NCBI RefSeq assembly: GCF_000317515.1
Contig: NC_019739.1
Location: forward strand, 82,046 to 146,045
Source of the DNA: Allocoleopsis franciscana PCC 7113
GTDB taxonomy: Bacteria; Cyanobacteriota; Cyanobacteriia; Cyanobacteriales; Coleofasciculaceae
Length of the DNA stretch: 64,000 bases
Reading direction: 5' to 3'
Shown: in pieces, positions 44,901 through 53,278 of the stretch
Position numbering within the stretch: the first letter of the stretch is position 1
Layout of the letters: each line of letters starts with the position of its first letter
Notes under the pieces: generated by a model
The model's input: only the letters and a program-made list of their open reading frames with translations
What the model was told of the DNA's origin: nothing
Database searches by the model: none
Program-made: the position numbers and the translations under genes

Positions 44901-46620
44901 TGCACTGATTCAAGCGACGACCAACGAACCCACCGCCGCAACCGTCCGCGATTTCCAGGCAGCTCTGCGTGCCCGTTATGACGAGAGTACCTGGCTTCAG
45001 GTTCTGAAACCGATCAACGATGAAATGCGTCGGCTCCAGCGAGATGCTCTGGTTTCTTACATCCTGCATCAAATGCGGAGTAACCCTGCAACGGCTCACA
45101 TCGATACACCCGATAAGCTGTTTGAATACTTCCTAATGGATGTGCAGATGGAACCCTGTATGCAAACATCCCGCATTCGTCACGCGCTTTCATCCGTGCA
45201 GCTTTTCATTGAACGTTGTTTGATGAATCTAGAACCACGAGTTGCACCTTCATCTTTTCAATCAAAGCAACGAAAGCAATGGGAATGGATGAAACGTTAT
45301 CGCGTTTGGGAAGCCAACCGAAAGGTCTTTCTCTACCCAGAAAACTGGTTGGAACCAGAATTGCGTGATGACCAGTCGCCCTTCTTCAAAGAAACCATGA
45401 GCGAACTGCTCCAGGGAGACATCACTGAAGACCGGGCAGCCGAAGCTTTACTCAACTACCTGACTAAACTAGAGGAGGTCGCAAAGCTGGAACCCTGCGG
45501 CATTCATTATGTGGAAAATGACCCAGGGACGGCTGATGATATTGCCCATGTCGTTGCTCGTACCACAGGAGCCAGTCGCAAGTACTTCTACCGTCGGCGT
45601 GAATATGGCTACTGGACACCCTGGGAGCAAATCAAGCTTGATATTGAAGATAATCCAGTACTACCAGTGGTGTGGCGCGATCGCCTCTTCCTGTTCTGGC
45701 TTCGGATTATCAAGCAAACCCCACTGGATACTTCTAAAGTGGCGTCCTCTCCTGGTCCAACAGGTAACAATAACCAGGAAAAGACCCTAGCCAATGTCAC
45801 GTTAAGTGAAACCAAGCAAAGTGCTCGGAACGATGCCCAAGCTGCTACTCAGATGACAGTACAGGCTGTTCTGTGTTGGAGTGAGTATTTCAACGGCAAA
45901 TGGCAACCCGTCCGCACCTCAGATGTCGCTCAACCGCTCGGTTTAGGTCTGTATGATATCTCTGGGACAAATGCTTTCGATCGCTCAAAGCTACAGCTTT
46001 CTGCCTTTTTCTGGACAGAAGACACTTTACGTATCATCGTCAGTAATCAAATTGGAGCGGGAGCTTCATTTTTCCTGTACAACACACACAGTTCACCAGA
46101 ACTGAGGAATGAGAAAAAGAATCGCCATTTTGCTCCCAAACGAATACTTGATACAGGGACAGACACGCTCAAAATCAACTACCCCAATTCCAGCATTACT
46201 CAATCCATTCTTAAAAACAGCATCGGAGCTGGCACACTCGATCCCCATCATCCGTTGACTGGAAATCCCTGGGATGCTCCCTTCTTTTATTGGGATAGTC
46301 GTCATGTCTTTTATGTAACGACATCACAGCGGATTATTCAAATTCCTTGGTGGTTTGACTTCGGTGTTGTTGTTTCTCCATCTGTTGGAAAGCTCGACAT
46401 TCCGCCATTGGTGCTTCCACCCGTGAAGGTGATTCCTGATCCGATTGGTCCTGTGATTAAACAACCAGGGTTCGGAGTTGTTGATCCGTCACCAATCGAG
46501 CGATATGTCACGCAAGATGCCTATATCAATCGGGGAGTTGGAAGTATGGGAACTGTGCGTTTTGGCAATCAAGAAATTGGTCCAGCGGGCAGTCAAGTCA
46601 ATGTCATTCGGACACGCTAA
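38968..46620 (+). CDS. TcA subunit, N-terminal component (TcA1)
   Basis: 2550 residues. Order of domains: peptidoglycan-binding-like helical domain (about 5-95); two transthyretin/Ig-like domains (about 105-200 and 210-300; GETTTNADGYYEIHY, TTTTNEQGNYQVRY); the alpha-helical Tc shell with CTCEHCRSILSPAAYLVDLL ending near 784; two tandem 96-residue repeats (1412-1603); a PA14-like domain (about 1670-1812; SGIWSGYLEAPENGFYNLRIEADAGA); and the neuraminidase-like Tc region (RYRVWEANRKVFLYPENWLEPELRDD). TcA forms the cell-binding, pore-forming pentamer that docks the TcB-TcC cocoon. No classical signal peptide. The stop is followed at once by GGAG and the TcA2 start. Confidence 0.88.
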   Translation: MKPIAPPLNHNSQGSEVVNLQDGLLLLLNRQYLGSISSDEMQAYLKGIRKEQNARIYGEVTTKLVAIFQEQSRLQTIGEVDAPTAEALNKILKAWGAFDQPEQFMVRGRILTSDRTPIRDIQVRAFDQDVRSEDFLGETTTNADGYYEIHYSAEQFRRSENERGGADLIVRVYDPQGQVIATSPTINNAKAEETVDIVVQSQQPPSESDPIVQGEVRSRNRPAVNGLRVVIIDKNVGADVQLATTTTNEQGNYQVRYKQSALQRRGKQKPDLQAQVFAGETFLGASEVRYNASTNETLNVLLPETADAALASEHQTLMRDLTAQFKGNLRDLQETDDRKDITYLANKTGWDARAVAIASLADQFSARTVNANGQVQIASPFFYALFRAGIPANENALYQLDAKTTETVWQKAINQGVIPANLKDQLPQVQERFQALAAKQMLTSPAVAGVSSLKDMLSVSLNQQADQERFAQLYTQHRGDSTQFWQAVQNTFGTQVGQRLQLDGQLGYLTINNAPLIRKLHSAAGQNGVTNVVNLVEQGYFRAENWQNLIGDLAVPKEVPGKDDAEKRSNYSELLATQVRLSFPTAVVAQMVKNGETPLKNGAGEQVHTFLMEQQGQFEIGMQPVEQYIARNKLQVAPEVAQEVKRIQRVYQITPNDRVMNTLLSQGLDSAYAVVNRYDRDEFVQTFKETLGGEKIAQLTYAKSEQVHNVVLNLATSYLTTNRAPGIGLGGQILNPQISASTGDTASDVIAYPTLENLLGEMDYCTCEHCRSILSPAAYLVDLLLFCDRPINERENPQSVLLERRPDIQHLPLTCENTNTPLPYIDLVNETLEYYITNGLSLADTNPDPNINTEYKGHTTEDDVTPEELLATPQFVSDTAYTTLANTLFPAPLPFHQPLENLRRYFDQFEISLSHAMELLRKNDAIDRASSDDYGWRDILMEELHLSRTEYRLLSDRTLTLQQLYGFNPATPIANVQSTLANAKTFCRRIDISYEDLIEILKTRFINPNSDLIPKLERLGVPFSTLKNFKDGTITDAQFDALLKPGLDASQYGGDIKAWVKNDTNYAKIMGLIVLTNPTAASDLCRFDQLEFRYAKPDNATNQLRAFEYVRLIRFIRLWKKLGWTIEQTDKTITALYPTTQLPNDADDAVNLQRLDTGFLTLLPRLGYIKQVMDLLNLNLKKDLPSLLACFAAIDTHGMTSLYRQMFLSPSLLKQDSAFADDGYGNFLTDNTQKLIAHRELLRAAFLLTDNEFTQIITSLGFDANTPLNLDNISGIFRHGWLARKLKLSVQEFLLLTQSTGFTPFIAPDPANPPILRLIELVNRLRQVSLKPVQALYLIWNQDISGKSVPSETEILGFARSLRTGFAAIESEFALTTDPDGQIAHSRMALVYGNEATDFFFGLLGNTLTTTVTYSHGQPTLEQPILDVAPGRLAYDDFRKQLIFKGVLTPTLRDALKAVAGVTAQFQAAVDSLYTENQQTINPFFDRYPELQPLYAAYAFFGELKTSVGYTHGQSTLEKPILDVAQGQLTYDDTLHQLSYLGVLATDKRDALKNVPGVSAQFQAAVDNLYTANQNSIQGFFLLYPVLAPQRESYLAANNSIEQRSTVLLANFLPELKRRRKQQQAMQVLSAAAKADVSFASSLVDNATVLHAAQNNTQPALNDLLALETMGLAAQFFFRDTAAGAVDLSRNAEANLNYAATGSHPLPANSVPANAISGIWSGYLEAPENGFYNLRIEADAGATITLKLAGTPIPLTQNGTRWSNSTPIELRAGTLYAIDLKAEKIKDTLSVRWQTAGRGWEVIPSAYLYSATLTSRLRTAYIRFLKVTSLATALKLTANEIAYLAAQASYQINSQGWLNNLPVTGSPDNATSTALLTAFNGLLDFARIKAELSPDDERLLTVLKDPATPIQKDLTTTTPNPNSLPFSLLFSLTRWETNSLDALLTHFGKVIGDLSQIETFDRIYNAYQIVRQIGIPATALIQATTNEPTAATVRDFQAALRARYDESTWLQVLKPINDEMRRLQRDALVSYILHQMRSNPATAHIDTPDKLFEYFLMDVQMEPCMQTSRIRHALSSVQLFIERCLMNLEPRVAPSSFQSKQRKQWEWMKRYRVWEANRKVFLYPENWLEPELRDDQSPFFKETMSELLQGDITEDRAAEALLNYLTKLEEVAKLEPCGIHYVENDPGTADDIAHVVARTTGASRKYFYRRREYGYWTPWEQIKLDIEDNPVLPVVWRDRLFLFWLRIIKQTPLDTSKVASSPGPTGNNNQEKTLANVTLSETKQSARNDAQAATQMTVQAVLCWSEYFNGKWQPVRTSDVAQPLGLGLYDISGTNAFDRSKLQLSAFFWTEDTLRIIVSNQIGAGASFFLYNTHSSPELRNEKKNRHFAPKRILDTGTDTLKINYPNSSITQSILKNSIGAGTLDPHHPLTGNPWDAPFFYWDSRHVFYVTTSQRIIQIPWWFDFGVVVSPSVGKLDIPPLVLPPVKVIPDPIGPVIKQPGFGVVDPSPIERYVTQDAYINRGVGSMGTVRFGNQEIGPAGSQVNVIRTR
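43201..43776 (+). repeat. Tandem 288-bp (96-residue) duplication inside TcA1
   Basis: Residues 1412-1507 and 1508-1603 align throughout: VTYSHGQPTLEQPILDVA / VGYTHGQSTLEKPILDVA, then DALKAVAGVTAQFQAAVD / DALKNVPGVSAQFQAAVD. The DNA copies have diverged, so the duplication is old or both copies are constrained. Confidence 0.85.
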
Positions 46621-46634
46621 GGAGAAACAAGATT

Positions 46635-49600
46635 ATGGCAACAAATACAATCGCGCAATTCGGATTTCATAACTACAAAGATGCGCTGGTGAACAGTCAA
46701 CTAACCTGGTTACAGTGGGAGGACTTTACTTATACCTTTGAAAACTTTTTCCATCCCTTTGTCAGTGAGTTGATTCAGCAGGTGAACCGGGCATCGGTTC
46801 CTGGGCTACTAGACCCAAATTATCAGCAAAGTCTAACGACTGAATTCTTTGATAACTTCTACACAGAGTTGACAGATTTTCTCACCCACATCAATCACTT
46901 TCCGAAGGAGATTGATCTGCGGGATGGTGGTCCTTATGCCAACTACGACTGGGAACTGCTATTTCACATTCCGCTGACGATCGCGGTTCATCTCAGCAAA
47001 AATCAGCGATTTGCCGAAGCTCAACGGTGGTTCCACTTTATCTTTGACCCCACCTGCACCGATACTTCAGTACCGACTCCACAGCGGTTCTGGAAGTTTC
47101 TTGCCTTCCGTAAGGCGGATGGCGCAAAGCAAATTGATGAACTGCTAACGTTGCTTAGCAAGCCAGATGCTGAATGTTCTTCAACTGAGCAAGACCTGAA
47201 AAGAAAAGTTTTGTCCGGCTATGAAGCGATTAAGAACAAACCCTTTCAACCCCATGCTGTAGCGCGAACTCGTCAGATTGCCTATCAGTACTGTGTGGTA
47301 ATGAAGTATCTGGACAACCTGATCGCTTGGGGCGACAGTCTGTTCCGGCAAGACACGATCGAATCGATTAACGAAGCAACCCAAATCTATGTGCTAGCAG
47401 CAAACCTACTAGGAGAACGCCCACAGCGTATTCCATCACTAGGAAAAGTTCAACCTAAAACCTTTGCTCAGCTTAAAGCTAAGGGACTCGACCCAATGGG
47501 CAATGCCCTCGTAGAACTGGAAGGGAAGTTTCCCCTCAACCTGGGATTGCCGCAAACTCAATCGTCTGATCCAGGTGTAGCTGCTCCCCTATTTGGCATC
47601 GGGCGCACTCTGTATTTCTGCATTCCGCGTAACGATAAGCTGCTGAGTTATTGGGATACGGTGGGCGACCGCCTGTTCAAGATCCGTAATTGTTTGAATA
47701 TCGAAGGGGTGTTCCGTCAGCTTGCCCTGTTTGACCCACCGATCGACCCTGGAATGTTGGTTAAAGCCGCCGCCGCAGGCATTGATATTGGTTCAGTCAT
47801 CAATGGCTTAAATCAACCCCCCAGTCCGGTGCGAACTCCACTAATCATCCAGAAGGCTCTGGAACTTTGTGCAGAAGTGCGGAGCCTCGGTTCAGCTTTG
47901 TTGTCTGCAATTGAGAAAGGCGAGAGTGAGCAGTTGGCACTGTTACGCCAGAGCCACGAAATCAAGATTCAGCAGATGACCCAAGATGTGCGCTTTTTGC
48001 AGTGGAAGCAAGCACAGGAATCTACACGCTCTCTCCTCACTAGCCGCGCAACAGCTTTAGAGCGACTCCACTACTACCAGCGATTGCTAGGATTACCAGC
48101 CGACACTAATGCACTAGATACATTACCATTGGACTTCGAGCATTTATCGTTGACCGAGGAGAATTTTGATCAGAACTATGCCGCGCTGGTTGGACAATAT
48201 GATAAAACTCTGGCTCTTCAGACCCTGCCAAATCTGACGATCGCTGGAGGTTCTTCTCCCTCTAACCAGTCTGGTGCATCAGGGCAAGGGGCACTTTACC
48301 TGAACAGCAAAGAAGATGCTGAGTTAAACACGCTCCTACCGACCGCAAGGGATACAGGATTGGCTGCTTCTGTTGTGGAAGCAGTCGGGGCGGCATTAGC
48401 TTTTATTCCAGACGCAAAAGGTAATTTGCATTTCTGGGGATTGGGTGGAACGATTGATGTCAAAGTTGGCACAGCAATCACCAAGTCGGTTGAGATTGCA
48501 GCCAGAATCCTGAGGATGATTTCTGTCTATAATCAGGAACAAGCCAACATTGCAGCCAAAACTGCTTTGCATGAACGTCGGGCTGATGATTGGCTTTTAC
48601 AGTACAATCTTGCTGCCCATGAACTGATGCAGATTGGACGACAAATTCTCACTTCTCTAATTGCAGAACAAATTGCCCATCACGAATATCTGACCATCCA
48701 ACAGCAGATCGAGCAGTCACAGGAGACTGAACGTTTCCTAAACGAGAAGTTTACCAATCAAGAACTCTATGCCTGGATGCAGGGTGAACTTTCGCGCCTC
48801 TACTACGAGTACTACCGTTTTGCGTTTGATACGGCTCGTAAAGCAGAACAAACCATGAAGCGAGAGTTAATGCGCCCCGAAGTGGATGCAACTGACTATA
48901 TCAAATTCAACTACTGGGATGGTGGACGTAAAGGCTTACTCTCGGGTGAGGCGCTCTATCTCGATGTGAAGCGGATGGAGATGGCTTACCACGAGAACAA
49001 CAAGCGGGAATTGGAACTGACTAAACACATTAGCCTGCTTCAAGTGAGTCCTCGCGCATTGCTGCAATTACGCACTACTGGCAGTTGTACAGTTTCCCTC
49101 CCCGAAGAATTGTTCGATATGGATGGTCCCGGACATTACCTACGGCGCATCAAAACTGTTGCCGTTACGATTCCTTGTGTGACTGGCTCCTATACCAGCG
49201 TGAATTGTACGCTGACGCTGCTGAAAAGCTCAATTCGCAAAAACGCCCTGTTAAAGGATGGTAACTATCCGCGTGAGGACAGCGAGGACGATCGCTTCAT
49301 TGATTCCTTTGGCAACCTCCAATCTATTGTCACCAGCACCGGACAGTCTGACAGCGGGCTATTTGAGACGAATTTGCGTGACGATCGCTACCTACCCTTT
49401 GAAGGTTTAGGAGCCATCAGTGAATGGAAACTGGAACTTCCTGCTAATCCCAGCAAGGGTGATCCGCTTCAGTTCGACTACGACACGATTACTGATGTCA
49501 TCCTACATATGCGCTATACCGCTCGTGATGGTGGAAGGTTGCTGAAGAACGCGGCGATTGCCAATGTAAAAGAACAGATCGATGCAGCTCAGACAGTTGG

Positions 49601-49991
49601 TTCTGTGCGGCTCTTCTCCTTGCGCCATGAATTTCCCACAGAATGGGCAAAGTTTAAGAGTGCCAAAATTGAAGGAGAGACTAAGACAGCAGAGCTAACG
49701 CTGAATCTTAGAGCAGAGCATTATCCTTTCTGGAGTCAGGGGCATCTGGAAGCAGTTAAACGGTTAGACTTCTTTGCTGAAACCGTGAAAAATACGGTGG
49801 ATATCAGCACCAACGCAGATGGTACAGGCAGTAAAGATAGCTTGCTCAAAGATGCAGGTTTAGGAAATTTGAGGACAGGCAAGTTGACAAACATTCCACT
49901 CCCAGCCCCAATCAGTCAATTTACGCTTTACTTCAATGACAACTCGATGGAAGAACTCTGGCTAGCAGTAAGGTGGGGCAAAGCAGATTGA
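46635..49991 (+). CDS. TcA subunit, C-terminal component (TcA2), pore and TcB-binding
   Basis: 1118 residues. GGAG directly after the TcA1 stop precedes the ATG at 46635, so translation is coupled. N-terminal FGFHNYKDALVNSQ and AEAQRWFHFIFDPTC belong to the Tc neuraminidase-to-pore region; long helices around 430-720 (HEIKIQQMTQDVRFLQWKQAQ, QIEQSQETERFLNEKFTN) form the channel; ELFDMDGPGHYLRRIKTVAVTIP and QFTLYFNDNSMEELWLAVRW form the TcB-binding end. A two-gene TcA is known from TcaA/TcaB- and YenA1/YenA2-type toxins. The frame is intact, so this is a subunit, not a broken gene. Confidence 0.88.
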   Translation: MATNTIAQFGFHNYKDALVNSQLTWLQWEDFTYTFENFFHPFVSELIQQVNRASVPGLLDPNYQQSLTTEFFDNFYTELTDFLTHINHFPKEIDLRDGGPYANYDWELLFHIPLTIAVHLSKNQRFAEAQRWFHFIFDPTCTDTSVPTPQRFWKFLAFRKADGAKQIDELLTLLSKPDAECSSTEQDLKRKVLSGYEAIKNKPFQPHAVARTRQIAYQYCVVMKYLDNLIAWGDSLFRQDTIESINEATQIYVLAANLLGERPQRIPSLGKVQPKTFAQLKAKGLDPMGNALVELEGKFPLNLGLPQTQSSDPGVAAPLFGIGRTLYFCIPRNDKLLSYWDTVGDRLFKIRNCLNIEGVFRQLALFDPPIDPGMLVKAAAAGIDIGSVINGLNQPPSPVRTPLIIQKALELCAEVRSLGSALLSAIEKGESEQLALLRQSHEIKIQQMTQDVRFLQWKQAQESTRSLLTSRATALERLHYYQRLLGLPADTNALDTLPLDFEHLSLTEENFDQNYAALVGQYDKTLALQTLPNLTIAGGSSPSNQSGASGQGALYLNSKEDAELNTLLPTARDTGLAASVVEAVGAALAFIPDAKGNLHFWGLGGTIDVKVGTAITKSVEIAARILRMISVYNQEQANIAAKTALHERRADDWLLQYNLAAHELMQIGRQILTSLIAEQIAHHEYLTIQQQIEQSQETERFLNEKFTNQELYAWMQGELSRLYYEYYRFAFDTARKAEQTMKRELMRPEVDATDYIKFNYWDGGRKGLLSGEALYLDVKRMEMAYHENNKRELELTKHISLLQVSPRALLQLRTTGSCTVSLPEELFDMDGPGHYLRRIKTVAVTIPCVTGSYTSVNCTLTLLKSSIRKNALLKDGNYPREDSEDDRFIDSFGNLQSIVTSTGQSDSGLFETNLRDDRYLPFEGLGAISEWKLELPANPSKGDPLQFDYDTITDVILHMRYTARDGGRLLKNAAIANVKEQIDAAQTVGSVRLFSLRHEFPTEWAKFKSAKIEGETKTAELTLNLRAEHYPFWSQGHLEAVKRLDFFAETVKNTVDISTNADGTGSKDSLLKDAGLGNLRTGKLTNIPLPAPISQFTLYFNDNSMEELWLAVRWGKAD

Positions 49992-50038
49992 ACACAGTTG
50001 CGGTTAGGCTGATGTCATGCTAATGGATGCTCGAAGGT

Positions 50039-50058
50039 AGCGGAGATCTCCGCTCTTT
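50039..50058 (+). terminator. Terminator-like palindrome after the Tc locus
   Basis: AGCGGAGATCTCCGCT is a perfect 16-bp palindrome followed by CTTTTC, 48 bp after the TcA2 stop. The T-tract is short, so termination strength is uncertain. Confidence 0.45.
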
Positions 50059-50099
50059 TCATCATCTGCCACTGCTCACGTGAACTGATAACTGAGGGA

Positions 50100-50121
50100 G
50101 AGAATGGCGATCGCCATTCTC
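50100..50121. promoter_or_regulatory. Perfect 22-bp palindrome upstream of the relaxase; possible oriT or operator
   Basis: The palindrome starts GAGAATGGCGA, is centred on a HIP1 octamer, and lies 128 bp before the relaxase start. MobV-type origins of transfer usually sit just upstream of the relaxase and contain inverted repeats. No nick-site consensus was recognised. The 49992-50248 spacer holds nothing else. Confidence 0.4.
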
Positions 50122-50248
50122 ACTCTGGCAGTTCCTATCTCTCTAGATAGATGTCAAAATACTTCGACTCTCAACAGAGAGCATTGGAGTCATAGCGAGA
50201 CTTTAATGGAAAAGCAATGTGTTAAGAAACTTTGCTAAAAGTTTTCCT

Positions 50249-52018
50249 ATGGCTTTCACCGTTTGCAGGATTCAAAAAATCAAGAGTTGGGGGGAACTAG
50301 GCGGTAGCGAACAGCATACCACTAGAAACAGAGAAACTCCCAATGCCGACCCATTCGTATCAAATATCCGCTTGATTGGCACTGCTAATGACCCAGACCT
50401 CGCCACTCTGGTACAAGAAAAAATTGGCAATCAAAAGATTCGGAAAAATGCCGTCTTAGCTGTAGAATTTATCCTTTCTGCCAGTGCTGAATACTTCCGT
50501 CCCGATAACCCCTCCCAGGCAGGAGCTTATGACCCCAAGCGCCTAAACGACTTTGCCGATGCCGCCACCCAATGGCTACAGTCGCAGTACGGCGATAGAA
50601 TTGTCCGCTCTGAGTTACACTTGGACGAAGCTACTCCACACATTCACGCCTATCTGGTGCCACTGGATGAGCGAGGGAAATTGAATTGTCGGGCGCTGTT
50701 TGGTGGCAGTAGGAAAAAACTATCAGAACTTCAGGATAGCTTTGCTCGCGCTGTGCAACATTTGGGCATAGAGCGAGGAATCAAAGGTAGTCAAGCTACT
50801 CACACCGAAGTCAAGGATTACTACGCTGATATTCACCGTGACTCGCTCAATATCAATCTAGAACAGCTACCAAAGCCACTTCTGAGTGAAAGCGCTGCTA
50901 GTTATCGAGAGCGCGTGCAGAAGACTTTGCAGCCACTCTTTGAGATTATCAATCACCAACTCAGCGATCGCCAACGGCTACTCAAACAAAAAGAGGAGCT
51001 AAAGCAGACAACTCTCTCCAGTGAGAAGGAAAGGCAGAAGTTAGAGCAGCGCCTTCACCAACAAGACGCATTAATGCACAACTGGAAGGAATTAGCGAAC
51101 CAGTTGCGAGATTTGCCCCTGGAGGATGTCGCCTACGAATTGGGACTTGACCCAGATACTAAAGGTAAAAATAGATGGAAAGGTCAGGGTCACATCATTC
51201 ATATCACCGACTCTAAATTCTACGACTTCTCAGGCGAGCAACGGGGCGGAGGGGGTGCAATTGATTTAGTGATGCACGTCAGACAGTGTGAGTTTAAGCA
51301 GGCTATTGCTTGGTTGAGCGATCGCTTTGGGTCTTCAGGTATGCTTCGAGCTGTGACTCACCAGGCAAGGAGTCAGGCACTACAGATTAGCAAAGATGAG
51401 CCAGCTCCCAAGTTTGTGCCGCCAGTGCCAGATGAAAGTCAATGGCTTTCTGTACAACACTACCTGACCCATGAGCGCCAACTGCCCTCTGACTGGGTAA
51501 AGGCTCTACACCAGCAGAAATTGGTCTATGCTGACTCTAAGCAAAATGCAGTATTCCTTCAGCGCTCTCTAGATGGGGAAACCACAGGAGCGTTCTTGAG
51601 GGGAACAGTAGGTAAACATAACACCTTCCTTGGGTTAGCTCCTGGTAGCAAGCGTTCTGCCGGTTGGTTTTATGTGAGATACGGCAGAAGTGAAACTGAT
51701 TTAATTGAGAGGGTAGTGCTACTCAAGTCTCCCATCGATGCCATCTCATTCCTTAAATTAGATTATCCACCCAAGACTAAAACACTCTATTTGACTGCTG
51801 ACAGCGCTCGGAGCTTACCTCTAGACTTTCTCAAAAAGATACCCACCCTCATCGCCGCATACGACAATGACTCAGCAGGAGACGAGATAGCAAGACAAAT
51901 CAAACAGCTTCTGCCCCAAGCGACCAGAGTCAGACCGAAGGCGAAAGATTGGAACGAGGAACTGAAGCAACAGCAACAGCAACAACCAAAACAGCAGTGG
52001 CAGGAACAAGAGCGCTAG
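50249..52018 (+). CDS. MobV-type relaxase fused to DUF3991/Toprim primase-like region
   Basis: 589 residues from ATG 50249, where the conserved MobV start (MAFTVCRIQKIKSWGELGGS, then RETPNADP) begins; a GTG at 50219 adds 10 residues. Motif III HLDEATPHIHAYLVP has the His triad residues His124, His131, His133 and Asp126-Glu127. A coiled-coil linker (about 240-285) is followed by a DUF3991-like domain (GQGHIIHI, GGGAIDLVMHV) and a Toprim-like domain (LLKSPIDAISFL, IAAYDNDSAGDEIA). The relaxase nicks oriT and leads the strand into the recipient; the C-terminal part may prime the complementary strand. Confidence 0.85.
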   Translation: MAFTVCRIQKIKSWGELGGSEQHTTRNRETPNADPFVSNIRLIGTANDPDLATLVQEKIGNQKIRKNAVLAVEFILSASAEYFRPDNPSQAGAYDPKRLNDFADAATQWLQSQYGDRIVRSELHLDEATPHIHAYLVPLDERGKLNCRALFGGSRKKLSELQDSFARAVQHLGIERGIKGSQATHTEVKDYYADIHRDSLNINLEQLPKPLLSESAASYRERVQKTLQPLFEIINHQLSDRQRLLKQKEELKQTTLSSEKERQKLEQRLHQQDALMHNWKELANQLRDLPLEDVAYELGLDPDTKGKNRWKGQGHIIHITDSKFYDFSGEQRGGGGAIDLVMHVRQCEFKQAIAWLSDRFGSSGMLRAVTHQARSQALQISKDEPAPKFVPPVPDESQWLSVQHYLTHERQLPSDWVKALHQQKLVYADSKQNAVFLQRSLDGETTGAFLRGTVGKHNTFLGLAPGSKRSAGWFYVRYGRSETDLIERVVLLKSPIDAISFLKLDYPPKTKTLYLTADSARSLPLDFLKKIPTLIAAYDNDSAGDEIARQIKQLLPQATRVRPKAKDWNEELKQQQQQQPKQQWQEQER

Positions 52019-52414
52019 TAGCGTTGCTTTCTGTAAGGTTTTACTCAACTCTAATAGCATTTCTTAATTTAAGAGTTGTGATATATATCACTAGCAGGAA
52101 ATGATTACAATCATGGGGATTTATTCATTTAATCACAGCTCTTGATACGGCTTTTAATATAGATTTCTACCTCTTATTTTACCTGAAGAAGAATTTTACT
52201 TTTATTTTTATTTGTCAAGGGATTGAGTCACTTTAGTGGCTAATCTACATCATAAGTTTTTAAAGTTTTACGGATTCTTTACGAATCTATGTTGTTGCTT
52301 TGCAATATTTTTATCTAGCAAACAAATAATAAATATTAGATGCCTCAAAAAACAAAAACAATTATCTGACAAGCAGGAAGTTTAGTAAAGCTCAGTATTT
52401 GAGAAGTAAACCTT
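52019..52414. other. AT-rich spacer with a 14-bp palindrome
   Basis: No gene is visible in these 396 bp. GTGATATATATCAC at 52078-52091 is a perfect palindrome and could be a repressor operator for the downstream gene. The remainder is AT-rich without an assignable promoter. Confidence 0.45.
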
Positions 52415-53278
52415 ATGATTCAACCAACAGAACTATTTCCTCAAAACTCAGAATCTTCCCTTCTTGAAACCCCAGAAAAAATCCCACTCGCTAAATCAAC
52501 TCGCTGGCATTATAAACATTACTCTTGCGCCGCATACCAACTTCCCAACGGAGAGTTGGTGATGAGCGATCGCCAAGCATCAAGACCAGTTAAACAGTCC
52601 AAGAGAGATGTTAAAGAATTCATGGAATCACACAGTTTAGAAAGTATCCTTGTACAAATTCCTAACCGAAAAGTTATTTCGGCTTACTCATTAAGTACTG
52701 TTGCTATCTACTGGAGATATCTTTTAGATTCTCGTTTGATCTCAGAACAGCTAGCAGACCAATATGAATGGAAAGATATTATCGAATCTTTACAACATCC
52801 AGGTGAGGCAACTCTTTTATCAACAAGTCAAGAAGAGCAAGAAACTGAATTTACTGTCACGCCAGCTAATCCTATCGTTTTAGAATTACAAAGGAAACTA
52901 CTATTGGAAGTTCTGATTTTACCCAAGAGAGAATATCGAATCAGTCCGGAATCTGGTCTGGGAGTAATTGGAGTTTTGGAGAATTGGTTGCAAGAACTCC
53001 CTAACTCTCCTAGGAAATTAAAAACTTTGCTGCAAAGAGGCTTTTCTGGAGAGTCAAAACTCTGCCAAGTCAACACGACAAAAGAGTCAAAAATTGTAGA
53101 AAGTCTCAGCCTTAACGATTGGCTAACTATTTGGGAGGTCTTTGCCTTTCGTGGTAACAGCAAAGCTGCCGCTGTTCTCAAGGCTTGTGCTAAACAAAAC
53201 ATTCCTCTACGAGTTGAGGCTGCGCTCAAACCCTACTCAATACAAGAGCGCTTTCTCTACTCAAAAACTTTAGCTTGA
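52415..53278 (+). CDS. Unknown protein
   Basis: 287 residues, no signal peptide or membrane segment. The N-terminal part has STRWHYKHYSCAAYQLPNGELVMSDRQAS, a compact beta-rich stretch; the rest is helical (LELQRKLLLEVLIL, DWLTIWEVFAFRGNSKAAAVLKAC). No family recognised. It stands alone between the relaxase and a PIN-domain remnant and contains a HIP1 site. Confidence 0.55.
   Translation: MIQPTELFPQNSESSLLETPEKIPLAKSTRWHYKHYSCAAYQLPNGELVMSDRQASRPVKQSKRDVKEFMESHSLESILVQIPNRKVISAYSLSTVAIYWRYLLDSRLISEQLADQYEWKDIIESLQHPGEATLLSTSQEEQETEFTVTPANPIVLELQRKLLLEVLILPKREYRISPESGLGVIGVLENWLQELPNSPRKLKTLLQRGFSGESKLCQVNTTKESKIVESLSLNDWLTIWEVFAFRGNSKAAAVLKACAKQNIPLRVEAALKPYSIQERFLYSKTLA

Noticed and set aside
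46618..46640. Frameshift or nonsense mutation splitting TcA
   Set aside because: A Shine-Dalgarno sequence and ATG follow the stop directly, both halves are intact, and two-gene TcA arrangements are known.
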